A stretch of 64,000 nt of DNA from Proteles cristata cristata (taxonomy: Eukaryota > Chordata > Mammalia > Carnivora > Hyaenidae): contig JAESUZ010003886.1 in NCBI GenBank assembly GCA_017311185.1, forward strand, positions 1 to 64,000. Reading direction: 5' to 3'. The position numbers were made by a program, and so were the translations under genes. The notes under the pieces are model-generated. The model saw nothing but the letters and a program-made list of their open reading frames with translations. It was not told the origin of the DNA and did not search any database. Of the stretch, positions 1-11,854 are shown one piece after another; position 1 is the first letter of the stretch, and the number at the start of each line of letters is the position of its first letter.

Positions 1-71
1 TCTGTGCTGACAGTTCAGAGCCTGGAGCCTGTTTCAGATTCTGTATCTCCCTCTCTCTCTGACCCTTCCCT

Positions 72-111
<40 letters not shown>

Positions 112-142
112 AAATAAAGAAAACATTAAAAATTTTTAAAAG
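1..142 (+). mobile_element. SINE 3' part (type 2), cut by window start
   Basis: The window opens inside a carnivore tRNA-Lys SINE, just before the segment CTGTGCTGACAG. A pure CT run at about 76-109 and an A-rich tail follow. The tRNA-like head lies outside the window. Confidence 0.85.
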
Positions 143-1262
143 ACGACACAAGAAAATAGAAAAACATCCCATGCTCATGGATTGGAAGAAGAAATATTGT
201 TAAAATGTCAACACTACCCAAAGCAATCTACATATTCAATGTAATCCCTATCAAAATAACACCAGAATTCTTCACAGAGCTAGAACAAACAACCCTAAAA
301 TTTGTATGGAACCACAAAAGACCCCGAATCCTGAAAAAGAAAACCAAAGCTGGAGTACCACAAGTCCGGACTTCAAGATATATTACAAAGCTGTAATTAT
401 CAAGACAGTATGGTACTAGCATAAAAACAGATCAATGGAACAGAATAGAAAACTCAGAAACGGACACAAATATATGGCCAACTAATCTTTGACAAAACGG
501 GAAAGAATATCCAATCGACATGCAGAAGAATAAAACTGGACCACTTTTTTATACCATACACAAAAATCAACTCACAATGGATGAAAGACCTTAATGTAAG
601 ACAGGAAGCCATCAAAAGCTGGAAGCCTCTTCGACCTCGGCCCCAACAGCTTCTTACTCAACATGTCTCCGGAGGCAAGGGAAACAACAGCGAAAATGAA
701 CTATTAGGACCACATCAAGATAAAAAGCTTCTGCACAGCGAAGGAAATAGCAAAACTACATGGCAACCAACAGAATGGGAGAAGATATTTGCAAATGACA
801 TATCAGATAAAGGGTTAGTATCTAAAGTCTATAAGGAACTTATCAAACTCACCACCTAAAAAACAATCCAGTGAAGAAATGGGCAAAAGACTTGAACAGA
901 CACTTTTCCAAAGAAGACATCCAGATGGCTAATAGACACATGAAAAAGCTCAACAGCATTCATCATCAGGGAAATAAATATCAAAACCACAATGAGATAC
1001 CACCTCACACCTGTCAGAATGGCTAACATCAACAACTCAGGCAACAACAGATGTTGGCGAGGATGCAGAGAAAGAGGATCACTTTTGCACTGTTGATAGG
1101 AATGCAAACTGGTGCAGCCACTCTGGAAAACACTATGGAGTTTCTTCAAAAAATTAAAAATAGAACTACATTACGACCCAGCAATTGTACTATACTAGGT
1201 ATTTATCCAAAGGACATAGGTGTGCTGTTTCAAAGGGGCACATGCACCCCAATGTTTATAAC
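143..1262 (+). mobile_element. L1 3' fragment (ORF2 C-terminal region), sense
   Basis: This is a 5'-truncated L1 retrotransposon. Translated pieces at 205-396, 581-859 and 1051-1275 match the C-terminal third of L1 ORF2p, with segments such as [34 protein letters not shown] and [16 protein letters not shown]. Successive pieces are in different frames with stops between them, so no protein is made. The end of ORF2 and the 3' UTR are missing; the L1 stops where a small antisense SINE piece begins. It is a dead copy of the enzyme that performs target-primed reverse transcription. Confidence 0.9.
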
Positions 1263-1271
1263 TGGGCTACT

Positions 1272-1352
1272 GTAGCCTCATCCTATGAACTGTGAGATCA
1301 TAACCTGAGCCAAAGTCAGACGCTTAACTGACTAAGCCACCTGGTGTCCCAC
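1272..1352 (-). mobile_element. SINE head fragment, antisense
   Basis: About 80 bp matches the reverse complement of the SINE tRNA-like head: GAGATCATAACCTGAGCC, then a GACGCTTAACTGACTAAGCCACC-like segment. It abuts the truncated L1 directly and lacks the body and tail. Confidence 0.75.
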
Positions 1353-1824
1353 ACCATTCTTTATTATACATCTCTCACATCACTGGATCTCATAGCCAGA
1401 TGCTCATAACTGCTACTACCTACCTGCCCCATCCCATAGGCATCTCTCTAGTCTCTCCACACATTACTTGTATTTTAATTGCCTCCTCTTTACCCCATAG
1501 ATAAGGGTAGGATTCTCACCCAAGAGTTATGGAGATGGCCAAATAGACAATACCTGAAAAGGGATGGTTGAGATCAACAGCATTATTGTTAATCATATAT
1601 ATTCACAGTCTAGGGTAAGGAGACATTACACAGACATACATGGAGGTTTTACTCTGGAGAACAGAGAACAACCAAGAGCTGTGAGATAAAAACTTTATAG
1701 AATCAAGAGGTGTGGCACTCCCTGGTTTCTGCAGAAGAATATGATTTAAGCAATTCTATGGCCTGGAACTGAAAAGTGCTACAGAGGAATGAGAAGGAAT
1801 TGTGCCTGATCCACTGATAAGAAG
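1353..1824. other. Unclassified AT-rich intergenic sequence
   Basis: I recognise no gene or named repeat. It may be the far end of the inverted KZNF copy C, too diverged to align by eye. Confidence 0.4.
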
Positions 1825-3115
1825 AGGTTCCATTAAGTAGTTTCTGAAACATCTGAGACTCTTGTAATCAAAGTACAGCTCTTGATAACCTCAGGTAATA
1901 TTCCTACTCTCAAGGCACTGTTCTCAGTTGATGGAGCTTCAATTTTTAGAGCTGCTATTAACAAAAACCCTGAATCCAGTTTCACCCCACTTTCTGCGTT
2001 AGAAGATCTAGTTACCCATTATTGGACATGCATCCACAATACAACCACATCTCTAAAGCCATGAGTCTGACCAATTAAACCTTCTGAACTAAAGCATTAG
2101 CCTGCACTGTAACTTTACTTCCTCCTCCCTCAACTCTGCAGTCTGTTCTCCATTCTGCAGCCAGATGTAGCTCACTGAGACCTTGGTAAGAGATTCCTTT
2201 TACCTCCAGAATAGACACCTGAGTTTCAGCCAGATGTTCCAGTTCCAACTCCAGATCATCTGCTATTGTTTCCAACTTGAAGACAGACCCATGGGTTCTG
2301 AACACTCTCAGCTCAATTGTACTTATAAGCATTTGCACATCCTGGTGCCAGTTTCTGGGGTAACTTAATATGTCTGTTCACACTAATTACCACAGGCCCA
2401 TATAACTTGTGGAATTGACTTAGGACACTGGGCTTGAGTTTCTCAGGAGTTCCCAACCCTTGGACTGGGGTAATGGCACTTAAGACTCCCAGGAAACCAC
2501 AACTGGCAGAACATAATGGTGGCTTGGGGGTCAGTAAGGGATTGGAACACCCTGCATTTATCTGTATAGGCTCCATTAGTACATCTACACTGGTGGGAGC
2601 TGGTGGGAAGAGGCAAGTCTTAGAGGAATCTGTCCATGGGAGGGTTAAATGGGCTCATGTCTCAGTCTACCTTTGCCTGGTGTTGGGGTCAGGTGACTTC
2701 AGGCTAGCTTCTATCCTCTGTGCCTCAGTGCTCAATGTTACCTCTTACCAACAGTGTTGTGTGACTTTGAGCAAAGATGCAAATTCCCAAGGCCTCTGTG
2801 TCCTCATCACTCCTCTCTGATCTGTTCTTCCTTTGAAGTTTCCTTTGAAGAAGCTTTTAAAACATATAGATTGTTTCCCTCTTTTCTCCAAAACTCTCCA
2901 TGGCATTTAGAGTCCTCACAATGAAGGACAACCCTCTGCCTGCTAGGCAGAATGTAGACCCCAGATTACCAACCCCCACCCCCAGTTTAGTCTCCCCTCC
3001 ACACATCTGCCTGAGCCAGCCCTTAGCCCGGAGCCTGCTCCCAAATGCCAGCACGCAGGTGCTCAGACATGGGGTGCCCACCCACAAGCGCCTCCCTGTC
3101 CTGGATTGCTCAAAG
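1825..3115 (-). repeat. Copy C: inverted partial duplicate of the KZNF 5' region
   Basis: Read on the minus strand, this segment follows copies A (13.38-14.65 kb) and B. Shared landmarks in order are GAGGCGCTTGTGGGTGGG, CCCCATGTCTGAGC, TGTGAGGACTCT, CAGATCAGAGAGGAGTG, GCCTGAAGTCACCTG, a small exon-2 relic, CCAATCCCTTACTG, TGGGAGTCTTAAGTGCCATT and a CAGATGTTTCAGAAACTACT segment. Homology starts within intron 1, about 60 nt after the position of exon 1, so promoter and first exon are absent. It is an old, non-coding, inverted duplicate. Confidence 0.8.
2562..2599 (-). pseudogene. Relic of KZNF exon 2 in copy C
   Basis: These 38 nt occupy the place of the 39-nt exon 2 of copy A. The acceptor is kept (TTCCCACCAG on the minus strand), but the donor reads ATACAG|ATAAAT where copy A has CACAG|GTATGT, so the GT is lost. 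The length is one base off the copy-A exon, which would also break the frame. It cannot act as a normal exon. Confidence 0.6.
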
Positions 3116-3389
3116 ACTTGAAAACTTTCATTAGATCTACTTGATTAAAAGAAATGGGAATCTAAGTGACATCTAGGTTATATTTCTCAAACCCTTGTTA
3201 CTCAAATGTGGCAGTAAGACTCTCACCTAGAATGTCTGTTGAACATATCAAGTATCAACCAACTATGAAACTCCCCTCCGAGGGACACGATGGACCCAGA
3301 CCAGGCTACCAATCACTCCCACAATAAGAAGGGACTAAACAGTCATAAAATTGATCATCAATGATTTCCTGTGAGAAAGATCTCAATCA
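3116..3389. other. Unclassified sequence between copy C and a candidate LTR
   Basis: Homology to copies A and B stops at about 3115. I see no gene or named repeat here. Confidence 0.35.
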
Positions 3390-3836
3390 AGAGGAGAAAA
3401 TGTGAAAGAAGAATCAAAATGGGGTAAGCACTGCTACTAGAGTCACTCAAAATAGAATCAGGACACTGAGGAAATAGGGTCTATGCACCTCTCTTGTTTC
3501 TTGGAACACCATGAACTTTCAACTTTTGTCATTTGCAAACTCAGGCACCTCCTGGAACACATCCTCCTACTTTGGACTGGAATAGAGATAAAGTAATTCC
3601 TGTTAGCCACTAGCCAATGATTCATTACATAGATTAAATTCTTGCCAGCACCAGTCATATCTCTTGCAAAATGACATCTAACCTGTTGTTTGCCTTTATA
3701 AGTTTGCATTCCCTGCCGGCAATTCAGAGCACATTTTTTCGTTGACTTTGTCTCCTGGATTGCAATCCCCTAAGACCCCAAATAATTGCTCTTGCTTTAC
3801 AGCCTCATTGTCTTCTTGGTCAACATCACATAGAGG
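3390..3836 (+). mobile_element. Candidate retroviral solo LTR, sense
   Basis: This has the layout of a class I endogenous retrovirus LTR. It starts near TGTGAAAGAAGAATC, has a TATA-like CTTTATAAG at about 3695, then TTCAGAGCACATTTT, TTGACTTTGTCTCCTGG and an AATAA-type polyadenylation region (CCCCAAATAATTGCTC) shortly before the end at GGTCAACA. No gag, pol or env sequence is adjacent. Family assignment is uncertain. Confidence 0.45.
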
Positions 3837-3839
3837 TAA

Positions 3840-4515
3840 GTTATTGGGTCACCCTGAAGCAGGAATATAAAGATGGGTATTTTTCTGTGGTTCCTGCATA
3901 AAACATCTCTTCTATCTGTATAGCCAGTGACTGTATGCCTCTTTCAATGAGCAGAATTTTTATCCATTTAAGGTCTTACTTGATATCCTGACTTTTATTC
4001 AATTCCTTTTAGGAACATGACATCAAGAATTGAACTCTCAGTGAGTAAGAACTCTGTTCAATTTCACTGTGCTGATAGAGTTGACTGAACTCTAGGGTGG
4101 CTTCTAACAGCATAAGTCCCAGTCCCTAGGATAACTCTAGCCTCCCATTGACCTCAGCCTCCATTAAAATGCCCAACAGAGAAAGCTCAAGGCTGCCAGA
4201 ATTCACTATTGTTCTAGCTAACCTGGAGGACAGACCTTTTTCTTTGAACTTAAAAGGGCTTACAATTGGAAATATGTATCTCATAACTCTCAAGGATTTG
4301 AAAGCTCTTCTTTTGAAATGTAATAACCAGGAAGGATAAGGCTTTTGTCTCCCACTTTTTGTGGGAGGATAGAATCCTAACTTCCATAACTACCAGCTAG
4401 CAAACACAGCTAAAATAATTGTATTTATGATGATCAACCCTTTGTGTTTTGTCGGTTCTGTCAGTCTACTGAACCCCTATTCTTCTTGCTCTTCATCCTC
4501 CCTTTAAAACAATAA
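3840..4515. other. Unclassified intergenic sequence
   Basis: About 680 bp of AT-rich sequence without a long open frame, recognisable repeat or RNA gene. Confidence 0.4.
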
Positions 4516-4519
4516 CAGA

Positions 4520-4698
4520 GGTGCCTGGGAGGCTCAGCCAGTTGAGCATCTGACTCTTGATTTCGGCTCAGGTCATGATCTCATGGTCGTGAGATTGAGC
4601 CCAGTGTTGACTGTTGAATGTGGAGCCTGCTTGGCTCTATATCCATCTCCCTGTGTCCCTCACCAATGTGCGCATGCTCTCTCGCTGTCTCAAATAAA

Positions 4699-4734
<36 letters not shown>

Positions 4735-4760
4735 GTAAATACAATCTTTAAAAAAAACAC
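4520..4760 (+). mobile_element. Old SINE, sense, with TAGA microsatellite tail
   Basis: A diverged head (GAGGTGCCTGGGAGGCTCAG) is followed by GGTCATGATCTCATGG and a tail that has grown into a TAGA tetranucleotide run at about 4699-4733. Divergence suggests an old copy. Confidence 0.85.
4699..4733. repeat. (TAGA)n microsatellite
   Basis: About nine TAGA units, probably expanded from the A-rich tail of the SINE that contains it. Likely to vary in length between individuals. Confidence 0.95.
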
Positions 4761-4764
4761 TTTA

Positions 4765-4972
4765 GGGGCTCCTGGGTGGCTCATTCAGTTAAGCATCTGA
4801 CTTCAGCTCAGGTCATAATCTCATCATTCCCAAGATTGAGCCCCATGTTGGGCTCTGTGCTGACAGGTCAGAGCCTGAAGCCTGTTTCAGATTCTGTGTC
4901 TCCCTCTCTGTCTCTGCCCCTCCCCTGCACATACTCTCTCTCTTAAAAAAATAAATAAGCATTTAAAAACAC
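4765..4972 (+). mobile_element. SINE type 2, sense
   Basis: The head GGGGCTCCTGGGTGGCTCAT, the GATTCTGTGTCTCCC middle and an A-rich tail are present. It lies a few bases after the preceding SINE in the same orientation. Confidence 0.88.
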
Positions 4973-5119
4973 AGTTTAAAATACTTAACCACTGCACAAA
5001 TCAGAATGGAGTTGAACTTTTTGCTGCACTATCAATAGTTTGTCAACAAAATATGTTTTTAGTGCTGCAAAGTCTGGCTACGTTTATCTTTGACATCAAT
5101 TTCTAAAGGGGAACAATGA

Positions 5120-5339
5120 GGGGTTCCTGGGTGGCTCAGTCGGTTAAGCGTCCAACTTTGGTCATGATCTCATGGTTCGTGGGTTCAAGCCCTGCGTTGA
5201 GCTCTGTGCTGACAGCGAGCTCAGAACCTGGAGCCTGTTTCAGATTCTGTGTCTCCCTCTTTCTCTGACCCTCCCCTGCTCACACTCTCTCTCTCTCTCT
5301 CTCAGAAATAAATAAAACATTAAAAAATTTTTTTTAAAT
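5120..5339 (+). mobile_element. SINE type 2, sense, with TSD
   Basis: A complete copy flanked by AAAGGGGAACAAT at 5105-5117 and 5340-5352, a perfect 13-bp TSD that marks L1-driven insertion. Confidence 0.93.
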
Positions 5340-5544
5340 AAAGGGGAACAATTAAACAACTGCTATTTAGATATAGGATGATGGGAGCAGTGCTCAAAGT
5401 TGTATCATATTTATAAATTGTGCTCTGAATTCCAAAATATTAGGAATATCATAAATCACTAATTTTATCTCATTGCTGGGAAGTGATTATCATTTCTTTT
5501 GTGACTGTAGAAACTGTTCTACATGAGGAATTTATATTATCCGT

Positions 5545-5927
5545 ATTCACCACGGTTCTCTAGAGAAAAAGAACCAATAGGATATATATACATATATATG
5601 TATGTATATGTACGTACACACACACACACACACACACACACATTTATTATAGGAATTGGTTCACATGGTTTTGGAGGCTGAGTAGTCCCACAGTCTGTTC
5701 TTTGCAAACTGGAGAATCAGGAAAGCTGGTGATATAATTCAGTCTAAGTTCAAATATGAGAACCGTAAGTCTGCTGATAGAAATCCCAGTGCCCAGAAAA
5801 CCAAGATTCAGGAGCTCCCATATCCAAGGGCAGGGAAAGATAGACTTGTTCTGCACACACATTGGCAGCAAATGAGATCAGAGCATCATCTCATTCCAGT
5901 GAATATGTTTGTCTCCTTTTCTCCTCT
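5545..5927. repeat. Old interspersed repeat with TA/CA microsatellite
   Basis: It begins near GGTTCTCTAGAGAAAAAGAA, then CCAATAGGATATATA, a TA/GTAT stretch, an AC run at about 5616-5641, ATTGGTTCACATGG and GGAGGCTGAGTAGTCCCAC. This string of landmarks is common in mammalian genomes, but I cannot name the family with confidence. Confidence 0.55.
5616..5641. repeat. (AC)n microsatellite
   Basis: About 13 AC units directly after a TA/GTAT-rich stretch inside the surrounding old repeat. Confidence 0.95.
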
Positions 5928-5940
5928 CTCTTCTACTTTA

Positions 5941-6135
5941 TTTTTTTTAATGTTTATCTGTTTTTGAGAGAGACAGAGACAGAGCGTGAGTTGGGGGGAG
6001 GGGCAGAGAAAGAGGGAGACAGAATCCAAAGCAGGCACCAAGCTCCACACTCTCAGCACAGAGCCCAACACGGGCTGTGAGATCATGACCTGAGCTGAAG
6101 TTGGACGCTTAACCAACTGAGCAACCCTGGCGCCC
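5941..6135 (-). mobile_element. SINE type 2, antisense, with TSD
   Basis: The poly(T) end lies left and the reverse-complement head right (GCCCAACACGGGC to GGCGCCCC). The TSD CTCTTCTACTTTA is at 5928-5940 and 6136-6148. Confidence 0.93.
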
Positions 6136-6149
6136 CTCTTCTACTTTAT

Positions 6150-6362
6150 GTTTTTGGAAAACTCTGATTACTTACCCATACTATGGTCTGATGAACACCT
6201 CTGCACTGGTGTCTTCAGGGTTCCTGACATTCATCTCTGCTCTTTGCTCTTTGACAGTGACACATAGTTCTCTCAGCTCTGCTTTGTCTGCTGGGCAAAT
6301 AAAACAAAGGTTCCAAGTGTGGTCCCTGGGCTATAATTTCCCTCCAGAGCACCTTATCACTT
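6150..6362. repeat. Diverged repeat shared with 62.4 kb
   Basis: It resembles 62365-62555 in the same orientation. Shared pieces are TTTTGGAAAAC, TGATGAACAC/CATGAACAC, GCAGTGACA-like, TTTCTCAGTTCTGC-like and CTGGGCT followed by TTCCCTCCAGA. It may be an unnamed interspersed repeat or a dispersed duplicate. Confidence 0.55.
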
Positions 6363-7072
6363 ATTTAACCAACTCTACATAGTTGTAGGGTCTCATTTTG
6401 TGCCATTGAATCACCCAGGATATTTTGATTCAAAATTGACTAACAATGGTAATAACTGTCTCATATTATTTATAGTATATACAACATGAATGCTACTCAT
6501 GGTTCTGACATAATTTAGTAAATTGTATAATGTTATTCCATGATAATATATGGCAGTATTGAGAAATTAGGAGTTTGAGGAAGAAACTCATTTGTGATTA
6601 GAAAGTTATGCTGACACTGAAGAGATTTATTTTAAATTACAAAGCATAGTGGAGAAAAAATGGTGTTCCAGTTGGAGAGAGAAAGACCTGGGAATACTCT
6701 GAGTTGGAAGGGCACATGTGGAGTTCAAATAACTGAAGGAAGATCAATGGCTCTGTGGTACAATGTATAATGGGGACAGTGAGAAAAGGAGAAAAATTAA
6801 GGGAAGGCTTTCTCTGCCAGGGATCAGAGCTCACCCCAACCATCAGAATGATGTGGGTCTGTGGTTTAATTAGGTGGAATAAATAATCACTGTTGCTTAT
6901 GATAAAAAGTGCTAAGTAGTCAACTGAAATAAATTTATTTTATTAAACTCTACGTTTTAGCACCTTTAAAATTGTTTTTGATTGAAAGGTTTTTCTGTTG
7001 TTTTCAATGGTTCTTACTTAGAAGTAATACATTTATAGTATCTAGTGGCTGGCCTTTGGAAATTATGTTCTA
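6363..7072. other. Unclassified AT-rich intergenic sequence
   Basis: About 700 bp without a credible gene, named repeat or RNA gene. Confidence 0.4.
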
Positions 7073-7087
7073 TAAAAGTGACTTTTA

Positions 7088-7303
7088 AAAAATATTTTAA
7101 ATCTTTTTTTTTTTTTTCTGAGAGAGAGACAGCATGAGCAGGGGAGGATCAGAGAGAGAGGGAGGCACAGAATCCGAAACAGGCTCCAGGCTCTGAGCTA
7201 GCTGTCAGCACAGAGCCTGACGCAGGGCCCGAACCCACAAACCGTGAGATCATGACCTGAGCTGAAGTCGGACACTCAACTGACTGAGCCACCCGGGCAC
7301 CCC
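7088..7303 (-). mobile_element. SINE type 2, antisense, with TSD
   Basis: A complete antisense copy. Flanks TAAAAGTGACTTTTA (7073-7087) and TAAAAGTCACTTTTA (7304-7318) form a 15-bp TSD with one mismatch. The TSD is itself nearly palindromic. Confidence 0.93.
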
Positions 7304-7469
7304 TAAAAGTCACTTTTAGAGATTATTATTTGCTTTTGGCTCCTGGAGGATACTTTCAAATCCTTAGATACTCTTGCCTGTGTATCACCCAACTATAGTA
7401 AGTCATTTGCTTGTTATTACCACTAACATTTATTAGCATAATACTTGCCGCATCTCATCCTTAACCCCA

Positions 7470-7805
7470 AGTGACTTTATTAAGAGCTAGGGCTTTAAAA
7501 GAGGGTAAGGTTAAATGAAGTCATAAGGGTGGAGTCTACCCCATTAGAACTCATTTCTTATATTGAAGAAAAAAAAAAGAACTGCTTTCTAACAAGAGGA
7601 ATGGACACCAAGACTACGTTCACTTGTGAGGACACAGCGAGAAGGTGGCCATCCACAAGCCAAGGAGGGAGATCAGAGATCACCAAACCTGCTCAAACCT
7701 TCCTCTCGCACTCCCGGCATCCGGAACTGTGAGAAAGTACATCCTGTTGTTGAAGCCACCTGGTCTGCAGTATTTTGTTGTGGCCGCCCCAGCAGATTAA
7801 TACAG
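7470..7805 (+). mobile_element. MLT1-like (ERVL-MaLR) LTR, sense
   Basis: Landmarks of the MLT1 LTR group appear in order: GGGTGGAGTCTACCCCATTAG, AACAAGAGGAATGG, GTGAGGACACAGCGAGAAGG, CATCCGGAACTGTGAGAAAG, TGTTGTTGAAGCCACCTGG, then CAGTATTTTGTTGTGGCCGC and AGCAGATTAATACAG at the end. The 5' part is missing. Short open frames here have no coding meaning. Confidence 0.75.
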
Positions 7806-7946
7806 CTCTCACTTCATGTGTTCCCTTCACCAAAGACATAATGAGGCTCTACATCTAAATAGATATAGTTGGGGACACAACTATAAATTAACTTTTTTAA
7901 AACTTGAGAAGATTTAGTGTGAGCTTCCTATTTTGCTTCCACTTCT

Positions 7947-8185
7947 TTTTTTTTTTATTTTTAAAAAAAATTTTTTTAATGTTTTATTTATTTCTAGGAG
8001 AGAGAGAGAGAGACAGCATGAGCAGGAGAGGGTCAGAGAGAGAGGGAGTCACAGACTGAAATAGGCTCCAGGCTCTGAGCTGGCAGTCAGCACAGAGCCC
8101 GACGCGGGGCTCGAACCCACGAACCGCGAGATCATGACCTAAGCGAAAGTCGGACGCTTAACCGACTAAGCCACCCAGGCGCCCC
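7947..8185 (-). mobile_element. SINE type 1, antisense, with TSD
   Basis: A near-consensus copy (TATTTATTTCTAGGAGAGAG at the left, GCCACCCAGGCGCCCC at the right). The TSD TGCTTCCACTTCT is at 7934-7946 and 8186-8198. Confidence 0.94.
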
Positions 8186-8399
8186 TGCTTCCACTTCTGT
8201 TAGAAACCTGAACTTAGCTCCAATTTGCAAAGTCCAAACAAGAACCCAGAAGTGAGATACTCTTAGAATCATTACTAGTTCTTAGAAGTGTGTTTGCAGG
8301 GCATAGCTGTGAAGTAACAGGGTCTAATATACCCTCCTATCATAATCAACTATAAAAATGTACAGAATGCAAAGAAGTGGCTTCTTGCAGGCATTGGAC

Positions 8400-9150
8400 T
8401 GACAGCACAAGGCTGTGACTTGAGGAAAGGCTGCACCTTAGTTGGGTTGCATCCTCCCATCCTTCCGCAGGGCACTTCCCAAACTTGCACAGGGAAGCAG
8501 AGCCCAGAGAGAGGAGGCGGTAGACGCAACAGAGATCAGAGCTTAGGGCTGGGCGGGCGACAGGAAATTCTGCAGCTGAGTTCTTTTGTGTGCCCTGCTT
8601 GGAAAGGGTTGAGGAGGATGATCTAGACCTTTAGGCCAGGTTATCCTGGTCCTCCCTACAGAGGTGGAAACCCTCCCTCTCTCACCAGGAGGCGGGTGCA
8701 CACAGCTACCACCAGCCACTGAATCCCAGCTTCCTCCTCCAGAGGGCGTGTCGTCTTTGTTGGCACCAGAGGCTGATACCTCACCTTTAGCACCCATGTG
8801 TGGGGCCAATCTGCAGGGCAAGATACAGCTGGCACAATGTGGCCTGCCTAGACACTGCCGTAGGCACTAATGCCGAACCTGACCTCAACCAAGAGTGGGT
8901 GACAGTTTTGGTTCTGCAGGCCTAGTATAGCATCACCGGCATCCTGGCCTTCATGAGATACTCCGTGGCCCTGCTTCTCAGCCCTGGTGACCCGGAGAGC
9001 ATCCTGACCAGCAAGGAAAGATTCTGAAGGACTCCAGAAGTTTCTGTGGCTTGGGAGGAGGGGCCCTGTGGGAACCTAGGGGCTCTTGGTAGACTGGGTC
9101 CAGCTGGGGCCTGCAGAAACAAAATGGAAGGCAGTTTTCACAAAATGGCA
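8400..9150. other. GC-rich segment of copy A, unknown function
   Basis: This is GC-rich sequence 4 kb upstream of the copy A promoter, homologous to the CpG-rich 27.19-27.62 kb segment of copy B. A 68-codon frame at 8664-8870 partly resembles the frame at 27428-27892 of copy B (both contain SQLPP, then VS and AP). That can follow from DNA homology alone. I do not recognise a protein family. Confidence 0.4.
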
Positions 9151-9323
9151 GCATTAGGTCCACAAAATGTGGAGATATGAAGGCATCAGGTACAAAATGA
9201 AGAAGTAACTGTAGGTTTTCCCAGATATATTAAGTGAGAAAAATCAATATATGGATCAGTATACAATGCATGACTGGATTTTTGCTAAGAAAAACAACAT
9301 GTATTAAAATATGTTTGAACCAG

Positions 9324-9535
9324 GGGCGCCTGGGTGGCTTAGTCGGTTAAGCGTCCGACTTTCGCTTAGGTCATGATCTCGCGGTTCGTGGGTTCGAGCC
9401 CCGCGTCGGGCTCTGTGCTGACTGCCAGCTCGGAGCCTGGAGCCTGTTTCAGTCTGTGACTCCCTCTCTCTCTGACCCTCCCCTGCTCATGCTCTCTCTC
9501 TCTCCTGGAAATAAATAAAACATTTAAAAAAAAAT
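9324..9535 (+). mobile_element. SINE type 1, sense, with 18-bp TSD
   Basis: A complete copy (GGGCGCCTGGGTGGCTTAG head, TTTCGCTTAGGTCATGATC). The perfect TSD AAAATATGTTTGAACCAG is at 9306-9323 and 9536-9553. Absent from copy B, so it inserted after the duplication. Confidence 0.95.
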
Positions 9536-10304
9536 AAAATATGTTTGAACCAGACATATGCACAGATTGATGTGCTGATGCGCACATGTGCAGACACAAT
9601 TCTAAAAGGATAATCCTATACTGTAAACTTTGCTTTTCTCCAGGAACTAGAATGATCAGAAACTATTCATATTTACTTTATAAATGTATATAACACAATC
9701 GTCTTCAATACAAAATTGATATTTTGACATCTTATATATTCTTTAAAGTTTTGGGAAACAAACATACACTGATGCATTTCTGCAAACTCAGTGCAGAAAT
9801 TTTGCAGATTTATAAGGGATTCTAAGTAATTACAAGAAACACGGGCACCCTGTTCACAGAACTTACAAAAAAAGGACAGACTGTTCTGCACATGCATGGA
9901 AATCACCTGGAGCTTGTTAAGACAGATTCTGGGGCCTGATTCCCGCAGTGGTTGACTCAGTGGTCTGCATTCAGAACTGAGAAGATGCGTTTCTGGTGTG
10001 GGTCCCCAGATGACACTGAAGGCAAAGGTCCATGGATCAAACTAGGAAAACCAGTGTTGTATGAAATCCAGCCTGGTTCTGGACCAGAGTCCACCAAGGG
10101 AGAGAAATGGAGGCTCCAAAAGATAGACCCAAGTTTTCTTACCTGTGTCCTCTGAGTGTCTCTACAGTGAGGAAAGCAGATGAATGGTGAACTGGGCTTG
10201 AGTCCCACCCCTCCACTGCTGCTGAAACCTGTCAGAGCTCCACCGACCAAAGCTAGTTATTCACTTGCTTCTTCTGTCCCAAACTTACTTTAAAAATACC
10301 CATA

Positions 10305-10528
10305 GGGGTGCCTGTGTGGCTCAGTCGGTTAAGTGTCTGACTTCGGCTCAGGTTATGACCTCACAGTCCATGGGTTCGGTGGGTTCAAGTTCCACGTTGG
10401 GTTCTGTGCTGACAGCTCAGAGCCTGGAGCCTGTTTCAGATTCTGTATCTCCCTCTCTCTCTGACCCTCCCTGCTCTCTCTCTCTCTCTCTCTCAGAAAT
10501 AAACAAAAAAACATTAAAAAAAATTTTA
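10305..10528 (+). mobile_element. SINE type 2, sense
   Basis: The head is GGGGTGCCTGTGTGGCTCAG with a CT-rich middle. Flanks AAATACCCATA and AAATGCCCATA are a likely TSD. A 183-codon open frame crossing it (10265-10816) is read-through of the SINE, not a gene. Confidence 0.92.
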
Positions 10529-11854
10529 AATGCCCATATGGCTCATTCTTTACCTTGTTCAAGTGTTTTCTCAATGGCCCTCTTATTAGAGAGAACCTCC
10601 TCCCCTCTTACTGTGCTATGTAATATTATATTCCATTGTCTTCTTGTTTTTGTTCTTTTACCACATGCTGACTTACTATATAACTCCATGATTTTCTTTT
10701 ACATTACCTGCCTGTGTTCTTTGAAGAATGTAAGATGCATGACGATGATGTGTCTCTTATGTCCCAAGGTCTCCCATTCACCCACGATACTACCTGAAAC
10801 AGCATCTGCCCAGTGAACATTTGTTAAAGCTGTGAATAAACAGGACACCTCACCTTTGTGTTCATTTTCACAAATCTGGCTACTGTAAATATCCACTTCA
10901 ACTCTCTTTCCAAGTTGGTATTGCTTAATGTTTTTGAGAATAAAAGCCCTGATAAAAATTCTCTAAGATCTTCACTTTCTTCAAAGTTCCCTGATATTTC
11001 CCCAAAGCTATGTTTGATACTGTCTTGAATAACTGCATAAAATTTATAACTCATTTTCTGAAATCTTCATTTTAAAACACTTTTGAGATAATCCCAATTC
11101 CCCATGTGGAACTGTCCCTGCAGTTGCTGGAAGTTAATAATCACCTTGCAGTAAAGAGAGGAGATCCTGGGGCTCAAATGCCCCATCTCAGAGTTCAGAT
11201 GCTCCCTTTCTACTTTGACCTTTACTGACTAGCAATAGTTCGGGTAGAGGAAGAGGGTTTTGTGTTGCTCTCAGTCTATCAACAATGATACAATCAGCTA
11301 GGAATGCCTGACGTTCAGTACCACCTGTGGGAGCCCTCATAGATATTTCCCTGGAGCCAATGTAATGACTGAAGCCCCCTTGTGGTTTTTATTATGATTG
11401 CAGGATGCACGGCAGGGAAAATCATCAAGGAACTTTGAAAAACCAAGGTTAATTACTCACGGGCCATGAAAGATACAAAGCACACTCAAGGGCCACGCAA
11501 GGAGGTCATAATTAGAGAGAGGGAGGGAGTTTGGATCTGGGGCTCTGCCTTGATTATGGTTGTGAGTGGGCTGCCCAGGGTTTCACAGGCTCCCTCTCTA
11601 TTGGAGAAATTAAAACATAAGAGTAGGAATTAGGGTACAAATGGAAAAACAGGGTCACTTAAATGGTCAGTTATTTAGGTTACCTGGGGCTTTATACTAG
11701 TTATTTTACTAGTAGCTGTGTTATATAGCTGGCAATATGCTTTTTCCAGATGGATGTCTTTGAAATTGATGTCTTGGCGATCAAAAGTTTATTATGAGTC
11801 CCTTACACTACAGGCAGGGATGAATAGGTGGAGCACAGAGAGTTTTTAGATCAC

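Noticed and set aside
9366..9599. Many 60-90-codon frames ending in GLEPTNREIMT
   Set aside because: They are translations of the SINE consensus and recur at nearly every antisense or sense copy (e.g. 37350, 41557, 48700).
10265..10816. 183-codon plus-strand open frame
   Set aside because: Most of it is read-through of a sense SINE (10305-10528) with a Ser/Leu-rich translation of its CT repeat; the remainder is diverged A/B spacer.
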